DNA of 64,000 bases from Nocardia vinacea (GCF_035920345.1 NZ_CP109149.1:620001-684000); one strand, 5' to 3'. Counted from the stretch's first letter, positions 1 to 9,278 are shown. The notes: generated by a model from the letters alone, not told the origin. Numbers and translations: made by a program.

Positions 1-1
1 G

Positions 2-74
2 CGAGTCCGCGGCCGATTGCCTCGGCGATATCGCGCGTCGGGATGCCGACTTCGGCCGTCTCGGAATCACGGCA
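2..74 (-). pseudogene. SDR/NAD-dependent epimerase fragment
   Basis: Just past the stop of the exporter gene, the minus strand reads TAEVGIPTRDIAEAIGRGL in a frame that has no start codon and runs back into the exporter's coding sequence. This matches the conserved segment near the C-terminus of NAD-dependent epimerase/SDR proteins (VPTRDIAEAIGRGLG type). Its upstream part is absent, so it looks like the 3' remnant of a gene displaced by the exporter. The fragment may continue beyond the window edge. Family assignment is from memory of the motif. Confidence 0.45.
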
Positions 75-1626
75 TGTGATCGGCGGGGGAGAGGGACGGC
101 TTCGTAGCCCTCGCCACCGAGACGTGCGCCTGTCGAGCGGATCCACGTCGAGACAGTAGCGACTGCAGCACGACGAACCCACCCGCGACGAGCACGATCA
201 GGCCGATCGCCCGGAATCCGCCGTCTGCACCCGAAATAAACGCTGCGACAACGTCATTGGTGCGGTCGGAGATGGCGAGTGCCTGGGCTACGGTGTGCGG
301 ATCGTGCTCGGCGCGGATCTCCGACGGTAGAGCGGCGACGAATCGTGCGGTGAGCACTGTGCCGATGACCGCGACGCCGAGGGCGCTGCCGAACTCGCGG
401 GTGGTGGCCTGCAAGCCGGCTGCGACCCCGGCCTGCTCCGGCGGCAGCGCCCCGGCGATCGCACCGGACAATGTCGGAAGTGCCAGCGCCACACCGATTC
501 CCATCACGACGAGCCACGCGGCGTATGCGACATAGGGTGTCTGTACGTCGCTCTTGGACAATCCGAGCAGTCCGCCGCCGACGAATACGAATGCGAGCGC
601 GGTGGTGGCGTCGAGTCCGATACGCTGTGACAGTCGTCCGACATGCTTCGCGCCGAGGATGATCGGGACGGTGAGCGGGATTATCCCGAGACCGGTTTGC
701 AGTACGCCGAATCCCTTGCCGTACTGCAGGAATGACGCGTTGACGTAGAACAGCGCGAACATGCCGAAGAAGACCGCCGTCATGCCGAGGCAGGCGCCGC
801 GCAGGGCCGGGAGGCGGAACAACCGCGGATCCAGCAACGGGTGTTCGACTTTCAGCTCGACAATCGTCCACGCGGTGAACAACACTGCGGCACAGGCGAA
901 TCCGGCGATGACGATCGCACTGTCCCAGCCCGACTCCGGCCCCTGGACGATCCCGAGCAGCAGCGCGACCGACGCACCGACGAGCAATGCCGCGCCGAGC
1001 GGGTCGAGCCGGCGGTCATGGCGCGGCGACACCGGCGCGATCCGTCCCACCAGAGCGGCGAGCACCAGCGCGATCGGCACGACACCGGCGAACAGCCAAC
1101 GCCATGAACCACCCGAAAGGATCGCCCCGCCACCGACATTGCCGACGATTCCACCGATACCCGTCATCGATGCCCAGACCGCGATAGTCGCGCTCTTGCG
1201 CTCAGCGGGAACAGCGTGCAGCAGGACGGCAAGCGTATTGGGCAGTACGGCAGCAGCGCCGACTCCCGTAACCGCCCGACCGGCGAGCAGGAACGTCACG
1301 TTCGGTGCCGCTGCCGACACCAGCGCGCCCAGCGCGAACAGCCCCAGTCCGAATAGCAGAATCCCCTTGCGCCCGAAGCGATCTCCCGCCGCCCCGCCGG
1401 GAATCACCAGACAGGCGAAGACGATCACATAGGTATCGACGATCCAGACAAGCGCCGACGCGGATGGATGCAGTGCGCTGGCGGCGAGCATCGGGACGGC
1501 GAGATTGATCGCGGCGACCATGCCGACGACGAGCACGACGCATGCGCAGATGACCGCGAGCAGGCCGCGCTGCGAGGCCGGGCGCGCCGACAGGTCCGGA
1601 GCGTGATTCAGGGCATCGAATTGCAT
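67..1626 (-). CDS. DHA2-family MFS drug exporter
   Basis: A proton-driven multidrug exporter of the major facilitator superfamily, expected in the cytoplasmic membrane with 14 membrane helices. The protein is about 519 residues. It shows the first helix (about residues 20-45), the DTYVIVFACLVIPGG segment of helix 2 followed by GDRFGRKG (motif A), and a VLPNTLAVLL region typical of DHA2 members. The ATG at 1626 is preferred; an in-frame TTG at 1668 would add 14 residues without membrane character. The gene is divergent from a LysR-type regulator with a short shared control region, so it is the likely target of that regulator. Substrate is unknown. Confidence 0.9.
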   Translation of the reverse strand: MQFDALNHAPDLSARPASQRGLLAVICACVVLVVGMVAAINLAVPMLAASALHPSASALVWIVDTYVIVFACLVIPGGAAGDRFGRKGILLFGLGLFALGALVSAAAPNVTFLLAGRAVTGVGAAAVLPNTLAVLLHAVPAERKSATIAVWASMTGIGGIVGNVGGGAILSGGSWRWLFAGVVPIALVLAALVGRIAPVSPRHDRRLDPLGAALLVGASVALLLGIVQGPESGWDSAIVIAGFACAAVLFTAWTIVELKVEHPLLDPRLFRLPALRGACLGMTAVFFGMFALFYVNASFLQYGKGFGVLQTGLGIIPLTVPIILGAKHVGRLSQRIGLDATTALAFVFVGGGLLGLSKSDVQTPYVAYAAWLVVMGIGVALALPTLSGAIAGALPPEQAGVAAGLQATTREFGSALGVAVIGTVLTARFVAALPSEIRAEHDPHTVAQALAISDRTNDVVAAFISGADGGFRAIGLIVLVAGGFVVLQSLLSRRGSARQAHVSVARATKPSLSPADHMP

Positions 1627-1684
1627 GGCCACGACGTTATGGACCTGGGCAGTCTCCGTGCCACGCAACTTTCATAACTACTCC

Positions 1685-1699
1685 TTGCATATGATGCAA
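1685..1699. promoter_or_regulatory. LysR-type operator in divergent promoter
   Basis: The palindrome TTGCAT-ATG-ATGCAA has perfect 6-bp arms and contains a T-N11-A core (1686/1698). It lies immediately upstream of the LysR-type gene and about 60 bp from the exporter start. T-N11-A is the classical LysR-box pattern. That the neighbouring regulator binds here is inferred from position only. Confidence 0.55.
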
Positions 1700-1701
1700 C
1701 T

Positions 1702-2622
1702 GTGCCAGAGCAGCTCGATCTGAACCTCCTGCGCGTATTCGATGCCCTGCTCCAGGACGGCAGCGTCACGGCGGCGTCCGAGCGCCTACATCTGTCCATC
1801 CCGGCTACCAGCCGGGCCCTGGGTCGGTTACGGCGGGCGATGGGCGATCCGATTTTGGTGCGCGCCGGTCGTGGGATGGCTCCGACACCGTTCGCGCTGC
1901 GCACCGCGCCGCGGGTGCGGTCCCTGCTGGACGAAGCGTCGGCGCTGATCAGCGCCGATCGCGAGGTCACGGTCGCAGAATTGCAGCGCACCTTCACAAT
2001 TCGCATCAATGACGGTGTTGCTGCGACCCTGGCGGCGGTGGCGGTCGATGCCACGGCCGCGGTCGCTCCCGGCGTGACGCTGCGCTTCGTCGCGGAGGGC
2101 AGTGAGAGCATCGAGGCTCTGCGCGACGGCTCGGTCGATCTGGATATCGGCGCGGGCGACATCGTCGCTTCCGATATGCGGTCAGCTGTGCTGTATCGCG
2201 AACGAATAGTGGGCATCGTCCGGGCCGACAGCCCACTGGGCCGGCGCCCGACATTGCGGCAACTGTGCCGACATCCCCACGTCTCGGCCTCCCGCCGTGG
2301 TCGCGCTCGGGGGCCACTCGACGACGCACTCGACGACGCGGGCTTGCAGCGCCACGTCGCCGCCGTCGTGCCCACTTCCGCCGTCGCCGCACTCCTGGTC
2401 GCGTCGAGTCAGTACATCGGGCTCGTCCCGCAACGCCTCGCCGAACAGTACGGCCAGTCCCTCGGCCTTCGCTGGTTTCCGATCCCCGCACCCCTCCCGG
2501 AAGTCGAAGTGCGACTGCTCTGGCACGCCCGCCTCGACGCCGACCCGGCGCAGCGCTGGCTCCGCGACACCATCCGCGACGCGCTGCGTCCGCCGCGCGA
2601 ATCTTCGGATCGCATCGATTGA
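1702..2622 (+). CDS. LysR-family transcriptional regulator
   Basis: A one-component regulator of 306 residues, the usual LysR length. The N-terminal winged HTH (about residues 5-65) reads [20 protein letters not shown] followed by [17 protein letters not shown], with the G-D-P-I-L-V-R segment that closes the HTH. The rest is the periplasmic-binding-like effector domain. Translation starts at GTG 1702, giving [11 protein letters not shown]. It is divergent from the DHA2 exporter and a 15-bp palindrome lies directly upstream, so it probably controls that exporter and itself. The ligand cannot be read from sequence. Confidence 0.92.
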   Translation: MPEQLDLNLLRVFDALLQDGSVTAASERLHLSIPATSRALGRLRRAMGDPILVRAGRGMAPTPFALRTAPRVRSLLDEASALISADREVTVAELQRTFTIRINDGVAATLAAVAVDATAAVAPGVTLRFVAEGSESIEALRDGSVDLDIGAGDIVASDMRSAVLYRERIVGIVRADSPLGRRPTLRQLCRHPHVSASRRGRARGPLDDALDDAGLQRHVAAVVPTSAVAALLVASSQYIGLVPQRLAEQYGQSLGLRWFPIPAPLPEVEVRLLWHARLDADPAQRWLRDTIRDALRPPRESSDRID

Positions 2623-2704
2623 TCAGTTTCGAAGAAGCCCGGCGCGGGGTCGGCTCCATAGCATTGGAACCGTCCCCAGCGAGACGATCACGGAGGAAAA
2701 GACA

Positions 2705-3181
2705 ATGAACCAAGCGCAGAAGTCCACCAAGGCAACCACCGCGAAGAGCCGGGCCGCCGTCGGATTCTCCGAAGAAGAGCGGGCCGCGATGAAGGAGCAC
2801 GCCCAGGAGTTGAAGACCGCCGCGCGCCGCGGCTCGCGGGCGGCCAAGTCGGATGGGGAAGCCGACGTGGTCGCCAAGATCGCCGAGATGGCAGAATCGG
2901 ATCGCATCATGGCCGAACGGATCCATGCCATCGTCAAGGCCAACGCACCAGCTCTTACGCCGAAACTCTGGTACGGTATGCCCGCGTATGCCATGGGCGG
3001 CAAGGTCGTCTGCTTCTTCCAAACCGCCGAGAAATTCAAGTCGCGGTACGCGACGTTCGGCTTCAACGACATCGCGACCCTTGATGAAGGCACCATGTGG
3101 CCGACCGCCTTCGCGCTGACGAAGTTGACGGCCGCCGATGAGGAACGGCTCGGCGCGCTCGTGAAGAAGGCGGTCAGCTGA
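2705..3181 (+). CDS. DUF1801 (iron-chaperone-like fold) protein
   Basis: A 158-residue soluble protein. The C-terminal two thirds carry the DUF1801/YdhG pattern: [20 protein letters not shown], then GGKVVCFF and a final helix. The N-terminal about 60 residues are Lys/Arg/Ala-rich and probably disordered. ATG 2705 follows GGAGG at 2692-2696. The role of these proteins in actinomycetes is not established; an iron-chaperone role is known only for a distant homologue. It stands alone, downstream of the LysR gene in the same direction. Confidence 0.85.
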   Translation: MNQAQKSTKATTAKSRAAVGFSEEERAAMKEHAQELKTAARRGSRAAKSDGEADVVAKIAEMAESDRIMAERIHAIVKANAPALTPKLWYGMPAYAMGGKVVCFFQTAEKFKSRYATFGFNDIATLDEGTMWPTAFALTKLTAADEERLGALVKKAVS

Positions 3182-3234
3182 GGCGAGAGCGATTGTCGCG
3201 CAAACTATGATGATCTTTCCGATCGGTAGGAGGT

Positions 3235-4212
3235 GTGCGGGTGGGTACAGCACGGTCTGGAAATCATTGGGGTTGGCTGCGCAAGGCAGGCGCTGTGTTG
3301 GTCGCAGCTGTTCTGCTGTCGTCGATCGGTGCGGCGGTTGCCACCGCCACACCAAGATTGCGCACCCCCGCGGGCGGTTACGAGGACCTGTTCGTGCCGT
3401 CGAGCATGGGGCCGATCAAGGTCCAGGTGCAGTGGGCGGCCCGGGGCGGGAGCGCGGCCGTCTATGTGCTCGACGGTCTCCGCGCGCCCGCCGATCACAG
3501 TCAGTGGATCAGCGATACCGACGCGCTGCGCCAATTCGCAGGCGACAACGTCACTTTGGTGTTCCCGGTCGGCGGTCGCTCGAGCTTCTACACCGACTGG
3601 TACCGACCCAGTAGTACCAATGGTCAGCAGACGACGTACAAATGGGAAACCTTCCTCACCGAGGAGTTGCCCGCATACCTGGCGCGGTTCGGCGTTTCGC
3701 CGACCAACAACGCGATCGTCGGTGCCTCTATGGGCGGCAATGCCGCACTGACGCTGGCCGGCCACCATCGCGACCAATTCAAGTTCGCCGGATCATTTTC
3801 CGGCTTCGTACACCCGACTTTTCCGCTCTGGAACGAAGCGATGCGCGCTGCCATGTGGGACGAGGGCAACTTCAATGTGGACGATATGTGGGGTCCGGCC
3901 GGCGACCCCGCCTGGAGCCGCAACGATGCCACCAACGAGGCAGAATTGCTGCGCGGGCTGCCGGTCTACGTCTCCACCGGCAATGGCCAGCCCGGACCGC
4001 TCGACCTGCCCTACGGACTCGGCAATACGGTGAATGCGATGGCCCTCGAAGCGATGACGTTGACGTCCGCCCAGATGCTGCGTGATCGAATGACGGAACT
4101 CGGCCTCCCCGCCCGCTTCGACATCATCAACGGAACGCACACCTGGCCCTATTGGCAGCAAGCGCTCGCGGCGGCGCGTCCGATGCTGCTCGATGCGCTC
4201 GGCGCGCACTGA
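3235..4212 (+). CDS. Antigen 85-like mycolyltransferase/esterase
   Basis: A secreted alpha/beta hydrolase of about 325 residues of the Ag85/FbpA-like family, which transfers mycolic acids to trehalose or arabinogalactan in the envelope. Residues 1-40 form a signal peptide (LRKAGAVLVAAVLLSSIGAA core). The nucleophile elbow is GASMGG (Ser165), the acid candidate is Glu272 and the histidine is in NGTHTWPYW (His302). The SSFYTDWY segment is also typical. Start is GTG 3235 or, with better spacing from TAGGAGG at 3227-3233, GTG 3241. Its presence argues for a mycolate-containing organism. It converges with the next gene with a 2-bp gap. Confidence 0.88.
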   Translation: MRVGTARSGNHWGWLRKAGAVLVAAVLLSSIGAAVATATPRLRTPAGGYEDLFVPSSMGPIKVQVQWAARGGSAAVYVLDGLRAPADHSQWISDTDALRQFAGDNVTLVFPVGGRSSFYTDWYRPSSTNGQQTTYKWETFLTEELPAYLARFGVSPTNNAIVGASMGGNAALTLAGHHRDQFKFAGSFSGFVHPTFPLWNEAMRAAMWDEGNFNVDDMWGPAGDPAWSRNDATNEAELLRGLPVYVSTGNGQPGPLDLPYGLGNTVNAMALEAMTLTSAQMLRDRMTELGLPARFDIINGTHTWPYWQQALAAARPMLLDALGAH

Positions 4213-4214
4213 AC

Positions 4215-4676
4215 TCAGGATTGGAAGATCGCCGATGTGACGGCCACATCGGCGAAGCTGTAATACCAGCCGTTCCACGTATCGGCGACGATCACCTGGA
4301 TCGCATGGCCACGCGCCGGACCGTCGGTGATCAACCACAAGCCATTGCCGTACCCGGTCGCCGGACTGATGCTGCCATCCGACCATGCGAACTGGGCCGA
4401 ACTGGGCGTACCAGGTGCGTTCCACGGAATGGTCACATCGAACTGTCCGGAGCCGATACCCGGAAGCAACGAGCTGACGCACTCCCGCAGCGTGGCCGTA
4501 CGCCGGATATTCTGTTCCGCGCTACCGGTGCCGGGCACCAACCGGCCGGTCATCAGACCGCCCTGGCGGCAACCGCCGCTGCCCTCGCTCGGTGGATAGG
4601 CCTGCACCTGCGGCGCACCCAGCACCGGCACGGCGCACAGCACCGCCGCTATCAGCACGCTCCGACGAACAGACAC
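4215..4676 (-). CDS. Secreted protein of unknown function
   Basis: A 153-residue protein with an N-terminal signal peptide (VRRSVLIAAVLCAVPVLGAP, cleavage near AQA/YP). The mature part has two cysteines (CRQGG, RECVSS) and a beta-rich C-terminal half (FAWSDGSIS, GNGLWLITDG, AIQVIVADTWNGWYYSF). GTG 4676 follows a GGGAGG Shine-Dalgarno. No family is recognised; similar small exported proteins are common in mycolic-acid actinomycetes. Confidence 0.75.
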   Translation of the reverse strand: MSVRRSVLIAAVLCAVPVLGAPQVQAYPPSEGSGGCRQGGLMTGRLVPGTGSAEQNIRRTATLRECVSSLLPGIGSGQFDVTIPWNAPGTPSSAQFAWSDGSISPATGYGNGLWLITDGPARGHAIQVIVADTWNGWYYSFADVAVTSAIFQS

Positions 4677-4863
4677 CGCACCACCTCCCTACGACGGGAC
4701 AGCAATCCACGAAGGCCGGCCGCCGATGAACACGCAACGCGAACCACTGCTGACGCGATCAGCAGTTTAGCGGTCTCCGGCGTGTACTCGATCAGCTTCG
4801 AGAACTACACGGCCCGCTTCTACGCCCGGCATCTGGGTGCGGTCGGTATGTCACCGGCCTGAT

Positions 4864-4914
4864 GCGACTGGTATCGGCGTCCGGCTTCGTACCGGTCGCC
4901 GATACCAGTCGCAC
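4864..4914 (-). terminator. Intrinsic terminator-like hairpin
   Basis: A perfect 17-bp stem (4864-4880 with 4898-4914, arm TGCGACTGGTATCGGCG) encloses a 17-nt loop. It sits 17 bp downstream of the minus-strand SUKH-like gene. There is no U-tract, as is common in actinomycete terminators. Confidence 0.75.
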
Positions 4915-4930
4915 CGGCCCAGTCGGCCCC

Positions 4931-5527
4931 TTAGTCCAGGACGTAAGGCGTCGTCGCTCGCGGATCGTTGCGTTGCGCGAAGAATTCGCCGTAACTGCCG
5001 AACCAGTCGCGGAATACGTTCTCGAAGGTGAGCTGCGGTAGCTCCGCCTCGTCCACGTGTCCGGCCGAGGCCAGTTCCGGAACCATTTCGCCGCTGTCGA
5101 TGCGCAGGGCGAGGTCCAGCCCGTGCGCCACGAACAGCAGCCATGCTGCGAGGTTCTCGGCAACCCAGGTGATGCTGTGGTCCTCCCAGTAGTAGAAGAT
5201 GCGCCCCCACGCTCCGGTTTCGGGATCGACTTCGGCACAATAGGTTTCGGCCGCGGAATTCGTATGCAGAATCCGATAACGCTGCGGAGCTTGCGCGGGG
5301 CGGGGCTCGGGATCGTCATTGCGTGGGTGGTCGAATTCGATAGCGTCGTACTCGTCGAACCAGATCGCCCCCACCTCCCCGGCGATCAGCCGAACATCCG
5401 GGGGCACCGGCACCTGCCAACTGTCCATCACCTTGTCCGCGATGCCGGGCCCCAGCCTGACCCGCCCATCCGATTCCGCCGCCACCACCTGCAGCCGCGC
5501 GACCGCAGCCCGCGCCTGCTCCACCAT
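4931..5527 (-). CDS. SUKH/SMI1-KNR4-like protein
   Basis: About 198 residues, soluble. It shows the SMI1/KNR4 pattern: a predicted N-terminal helix (MVEQARAAVARLQ), VPVPPDVRLIAGEVGAIWF, then FDEYDAIEF and later GRIFYYWEDHSITWVAENLA. SUKH proteins are often immunity proteins of polymorphic toxins, but no toxin gene is adjacent. ATG 5527 is chosen because upstream codons lack family similarity; an extension to 5647 is possible. A strong hairpin follows the stop. Confidence 0.75.
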   Translation of the reverse strand: MVEQARAAVARLQVVAAESDGRVRLGPGIADKVMDSWQVPVPPDVRLIAGEVGAIWFDEYDAIEFDHPRNDDPEPRPAQAPQRYRILHTNSAAETYCAEVDPETGAWGRIFYYWEDHSITWVAENLAAWLLFVAHGLDLALRIDSGEMVPELASAGHVDEAELPQLTFENVFRDWFGSYGEFFAQRNDPRATTPYVLD

Positions 5528-5825
5528 GTCGATCAAGTAATCCGCCCCTCCCGCAACTAGTAGAGGTGGCGGTGCGATCCACTCGCACCGCCACCCAACC
5601 CCGTTCTCCGACACCGGTTCACGGTCACGTCCAAGTTGAAGCGCCACGGCCCAACGGACCGGAGCGCCGACTCTGCCCCCATCTTGGAGACCTGAAAGTA
5701 GGTCGGCTAACCGTTACACCGACCCGGCAACCCCGGGTGGTCATTCGGCTCATCTCTCGGCACACCCCCTGGCGGAGGTGGGACGCCCGTCACTGTAGTC
5801 GAACATACTGTCGAATGCATCCCGG

Positions 5826-6093
5826 CAATCGGAACCGCCAAGCGGCCGCTGACCGCCGGATCGTGCCGAAATCGCTTGTGGTCCAGGTTCTTATCGCGAA
5901 TCGGTTGCTGCCCAAACGCGCGGCGAAGCTGGTGCGTTTCAACCATGCGGTAAACCGCCTGGGCGCGGGTGCGGACCGGGGCGCTGCGGAGAGTGGCTAC
6001 GCGGACCAGTCGCACCGGCATCGCAATGTCGTGGCGGAGTGCCCCGGCGACCGCGGCCCGCGAGCCATGCCGGCAGTTGCCGACATCGCATGA
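5826..6093 (+). pseudogene. AraC-family regulator remnant, frameshifted
   Basis: Two adjacent frames together give the DNA-binding domain of an AraC-type regulator. One frame reads NRLWSRFLSRIG; a frame change near 5907 continues as LLPKRAAKLVRFNHAVNRLG, then ESGYADQSHRHRNVV. This matches the second HTH of actinobacterial AraC proteins (LPPKRAARLVRF, CGYYDQAHLHRD). After that the frame decays. No start codon or N-terminal domain is present. It is one of several gene fragments in this part of the window. Confidence 0.7.
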
Positions 6094-6095
6094 CT

Positions 6096-6764
6096 TCAGT
6101 GAACCAGGGCGGCTCGGGTTTGTGCGTACGCGATGACATCTTCCGCGTAGGCCGACGCGTCTCGCTGCGCGAAACATGCTCGGATCTGGTCGAATGCGTC
6201 GTCGAGTTGTGGTCCCGGTCCGCGATCGGCGAGCAGGACGACGATCGCCTCCCAGGTACCGATGTGCGGGTCGGGATGGGTGAGCAGTTCGTCGAGGTAC
6301 CGGTCCGGTTCCACCAGCCGTAATGCGCGGCGCGCGTAAGCGTGTACGCGCCGGGGCAGTTCCGTGCGGATGGTGTCGATATCGGTTTGCAGCACGTGCT
6401 GGCCGGATTGTTCCGGATCGAGCCGTAAGGACCACAAGGCGGTCAGTTCGTCGGGCAGGGTTTGAGTTTTGATCAGGTCGGGGCCGGTCGCCTCTTCCAG
6501 CGGTGTGGACGGTAGGCCCAGCTGTGTGTTGCGCCAGTTGCGGAATTCCCACCAGGCCGTTGGGGTGGCGCTCAACTCCAGGCCGAATCCGAGCACCTGC
6601 TGTCCGCTGGTCCACGTGCGGGAAACTCGCGTGCGACCGACGGAGGCGACACCGCCCGGCTCGACCCGTATCCACCTGGGGTCGGAGCCGTCAAACCCAT
6701 ACGGTTGCAACAGTTTTTCTGTTTCACGCAGCAGGCGGCGCAGTGCCGACTCAGGTCTGACCAT
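6096..6764 (-). CDS. Hypothetical protein (DUF4304-like)
   Basis: A 222-residue soluble protein without signal peptide or membrane segments. The N-terminus (RRLLRETEKLLQPYGFDGSD, then RVSRTWTSGQQVLGFGLELS) resembles DUF4304-type proteins; the C-terminal half is helical (LPRRVHAYARRALRLVEPD, HPDPHIGTWEAIVVLLAD). ATG 6764. Function unknown. It lies head to head with the next hydrolase gene and tail-on to the AraC remnant. Confidence 0.65.
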   Translation of the reverse strand: MVRPESALRRLLRETEKLLQPYGFDGSDPRWIRVEPGGVASVGRTRVSRTWTSGQQVLGFGLELSATPTAWWEFRNWRNTQLGLPSTPLEEATGPDLIKTQTLPDELTALWSLRLDPEQSGQHVLQTDIDTIRTELPRRVHAYARRALRLVEPDRYLDELLTHPDPHIGTWEAIVVLLADRGPGPQLDDAFDQIRACFAQRDASAYAEDVIAYAQTRAALVH

Positions 6765-7022
6765 GTCCGCAGGTTAACGATGTGCCCCGACAGATTTGTC
6801 GCCATGGGGTAATAGGCCGACTTCCACGAGGCGGTCCCGGCAGAGCCTGCCTGCGTCGGCGATGCGCGCGAACGACTTTCCCCTGCCCCAATATCCCGGT
6901 CGTGGCCGATCTCCTGAACAGACGGCCACCATGTCGATGTGAGTAACGTGGCGGCCGAAGACCTCACCATCGGGACGACGTACCACCCGGTAGCGACGGG
7001 CGGCTGGCAGGAGACAGGGGCA

Positions 7023-7811
7023 ATGCGGCACTTCACAATTCACCACGACGGTGTCACGATTCCGGTGTCTCGGGGTGGCGAGGGAAGACCGCTGGTCCTG
7101 TGCCCTGGGCTGAGCTCCACACAGGCCGACCTGCACGAACTGGCCGAGCTGCTGCGGCGCGACCACGACGTGGTGACCTTCGACCTCAGAGGCCACGGCC
7201 TCGCCTCGGCCGCCGACCGCTACTCCTTCGAGGCATTCCTCAGTGATCTCGCCGCCGTCATGGTGGAGGTGGGACGCCTCGACCTGCCCTCGGCGCCGGT
7301 GCTGGTGGGCTATTCACTGGGCGCGGATCTGGCCGTGCACTATGCCTCCGAGCATCCTGACACCATCGCCGAGCTCGTTCTCATCGATGGCGCGAACCCG
7401 GTGCCAGATCCGTTCATCACCGAGGCCGACCTGCCGGAGTTCCGCGCGATGTTCGACGACCCGGCGATGCGACACGAGGCCGAGCAGGCCGAGGGCACTC
7501 CACGTCAGGTGTTGCTCACCGCGCAGGACATCCTCGACCTGAATCTCGAGATCGATGCCGTTCGGTCCGAAATCCTCGACCGATACCGCAGGATCGACCG
7601 TCCGATCAGCATGATCATGTCGACCTCGATGGCCGGTGCCGGCAGCGAAGGCCGTACACCGTGGCGCAATCAGAACTGGCGTGCCGGCATCGAGCGTCTG
7701 GTCCGCGATCGTCCGCACATCGCCACAACCTGGCTCGACGCCGATCACGGGCTGGTCTTCACCCACACCACGGAAATTGCCCGGATCATCCGGAATACCG
7801 AGGCGCAGTAG
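7023..7811 (+). CDS. Alpha/beta-fold hydrolase
   Basis: A 262-residue cytoplasmic hydrolase of the alpha/beta superfamily. Visible are the oxyanion-hole region LVLCPGLSS, VVTFDLRGHG after strand 4, the nucleophile elbow GYSLG (Ser98), and the C-terminal histidine in DADHGLVF. ATG 7023 follows AGGAG at 7009-7013. Substrate cannot be inferred. A decayed phosphotransferase fragment follows directly. Confidence 0.88.
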   Translation: MRHFTIHHDGVTIPVSRGGEGRPLVLCPGLSSTQADLHELAELLRRDHDVVTFDLRGHGLASAADRYSFEAFLSDLAAVMVEVGRLDLPSAPVLVGYSLGADLAVHYASEHPDTIAELVLIDGANPVPDPFITEADLPEFRAMFDDPAMRHEAEQAEGTPRQVLLTAQDILDLNLEIDAVRSEILDRYRRIDRPISMIMSTSMAGAGSEGRTPWRNQNWRAGIERLVRDRPHIATTWLDADHGLVFTHTTEIARIIRNTEAQ

Positions 7812-7869
7812 CCGAGCCGACTGCCGATAGATGGTGCCCGGGGTCGCAGTTGCCACCACGGTCCGAATG

Positions 7870-8185
7870 AGAAAGGCCCGATGCCAGGTCCGTTCGCCGA
7901 GTCCGGCTCGGCGCAGCAGTTCGGCACGAGGAGTGGTATGGCCATGTCGGACTGCGGATGCTGTGGTCCGCATGCGCCGCGGCTGCCGAATTCGCCCATG
8001 GCGGTGATCATCTGGTCATCGACGAAATGCTGCTGACCCCGGATCTGCTGCCGATGTGGCTGGATGCGCTGGCCGGACTGGACGTCCAGCTGGTCTCCGT
8101 CACCTGTCCGCTGGCCGTCGCGGAACAGCGAGAACTGGCTCGCGGCAACGAAATCGGGTTGGCGCGGGGCTACCTTCGGCCAGCA
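7870..8185 (+). pseudogene. Chloramphenicol phosphotransferase-like remnant
   Basis: The plus strand reads GGDHLVIDEMLLTPDLLPMW, then LAGLDVQLVSVTCPLAVAEQRELARGNEIGLARGY. This is the central and C-terminal part of chloramphenicol 3-O-phosphotransferase-like proteins (VIVDEVL, AGLDVxFVGVRCxLxxLExRE). The P-loop N-terminal part is absent, a stop interrupts the frame near 7873, and similarity passes to another frame after ARGY. It is best read as a dead gene fragment; an expressed 94-residue product from 7958 cannot be excluded. Confidence 0.6.
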
Positions 8186-8191
8186 CGTCGG

Positions 8192-8818
8192 TCACCGTGT
8201 ACGGTCGCGAGCTTCCTTCCACAGGCCGTAGAGGGCCAGTAGTGGCTTTGCCGCCATCCACTCACCGAACCGATAATCCGCTCCCCGCACCAGACGCGAC
8301 GCGAGCTCCGGGCACTGCTGGGCGAGGTATTGTCGCCCCTTCTCGGCGTGCAGGGGAATCGAAATGATCTTGATCCGGTCGATGTCCTGCAGATATGGGA
8401 TCGCGAAACTGATGTTTTCCCACGTGGACCGGCTCTGATCTTCGAGGACGAGCTCGCCGCGGTACCCGCAGGTCTCTGTGGCGTAGCGGGCCATCAGGGC
8501 TGCCTCGGATTGCGGACCCGCGCATGCACCTCCGCAGAGCACGAGACGACTGCTGACCATAGTCGGGTCGATGGACCGCAGACCGGCTCGCACGCGCCAC
8601 CGGTTCATGATGTTCGCGCGTGTGCCCGTGTTGCGATAGCCGAGAACCACGATGGCCTCGGAGGTGCCCGTGGCCGATCCCACGCGCCTGTGAGAAGCGC
8701 GCCAGTTCTTCCACTCGCCCCACAGCAGCACGAGCACGAGACCGGTCGTTGAAAGCCAAGTCCGTTTCCGCACGAATTCAGCCAAGCACAAGCTCCTCGA
8801 AAAGCCGGTCCGCGACAT
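8192..8818 (-). CDS. DUF218/YdcF-SanA-like protein
   Basis: A 208-residue protein with one N-terminal membrane anchor (WLSTTGLVLVLLW) and a DUF218 domain: AIVVLGYRNTGTRANIMNRW, then LVLCGGACAG, ESEAALMARYA-type segment, VLEDQSRSTWENI and IISIPLHAEKG. The family includes SanA and ElyC, linked to envelope maintenance. ATG 8818. Compared with YdcF the C-terminus has normal length. The catalytic role of the family is not established. Confidence 0.85.
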   Translation of the reverse strand: MSRTGFSRSLCLAEFVRKRTWLSTTGLVLVLLWGEWKNWRASHRRVGSATGTSEAIVVLGYRNTGTRANIMNRWRVRAGLRSIDPTMVSSRLVLCGGACAGPQSEAALMARYATETCGYRGELVLEDQSRSTWENISFAIPYLQDIDRIKIISIPLHAEKGRQYLAQQCPELASRLVRGADYRFGEWMAAKPLLALYGLWKEARDRTR

Positions 8819-8867
8819 GGCTTTTCACCGGTATCTATTGCTGCATCCCGACGTCGTTCGCCGACAA

Positions 8868-9092
8868 TCAACGTCGCAATTCACCGGCATAGCGACCAGG
8901 GCAGGTTTCCGGGAACCTGCGGTGCAGCCGGTCGATGAATCGCTGTATAGCGCGCAGTTCCACCACCAGTTCTGCGCGGGATGCCGGATGCAGGCGGTGG
9001 GCGAGTCCGAGTTCACGGGTCAGCGCCTCGGCCCGATTCGTCAGTAGTTCCAAGAAGACCTGTGCTTGGGCAAGGTCGGGATCTTCGTGCAT
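8868..9092 (-). CDS. Small hypothetical protein
   Basis: A 74-residue, all-helical, charged protein (DPDLAQAQVFLELLTNRAEA, then ELVVELRAIQRFIDRLHRRF) with no signal peptide. ATG 9092. Codon bias fits a real gene better than a chance frame. No family recognised. It is upstream of, and co-directional with, the DUF218 gene. Confidence 0.55.
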   Translation of the reverse strand: MHEDPDLAQAQVFLELLTNRAEALTRELGLAHRLHPASRAELVVELRAIQRFIDRLHRRFPETCPGRYAGELRR

Positions 9093-9278
9093 CTATGAGG
9101 CCGTCCTGTGGGCGTCGCATGGTTTCCAGGTGCGTCCCGGCGGTCGCGGCCCTCGACAGCGTGGGAATCGGACTGATGCTATCCCGCTACAGCACACTCC
9201 GTGATGACTTCGTACCCCTTGATCGTGAGTCTTTATACAGCCGATGGGAAGTCGTGAGAATGCCACCTCTGAAATGAG

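Noticed and set aside
5702..5725. tRNA-like sequence GGTCGGCTAACCGTTACACCGACC
   Set aside because: It forms one short hairpin only; no cloverleaf, T-loop or acceptor end. No tRNA was found in the window.
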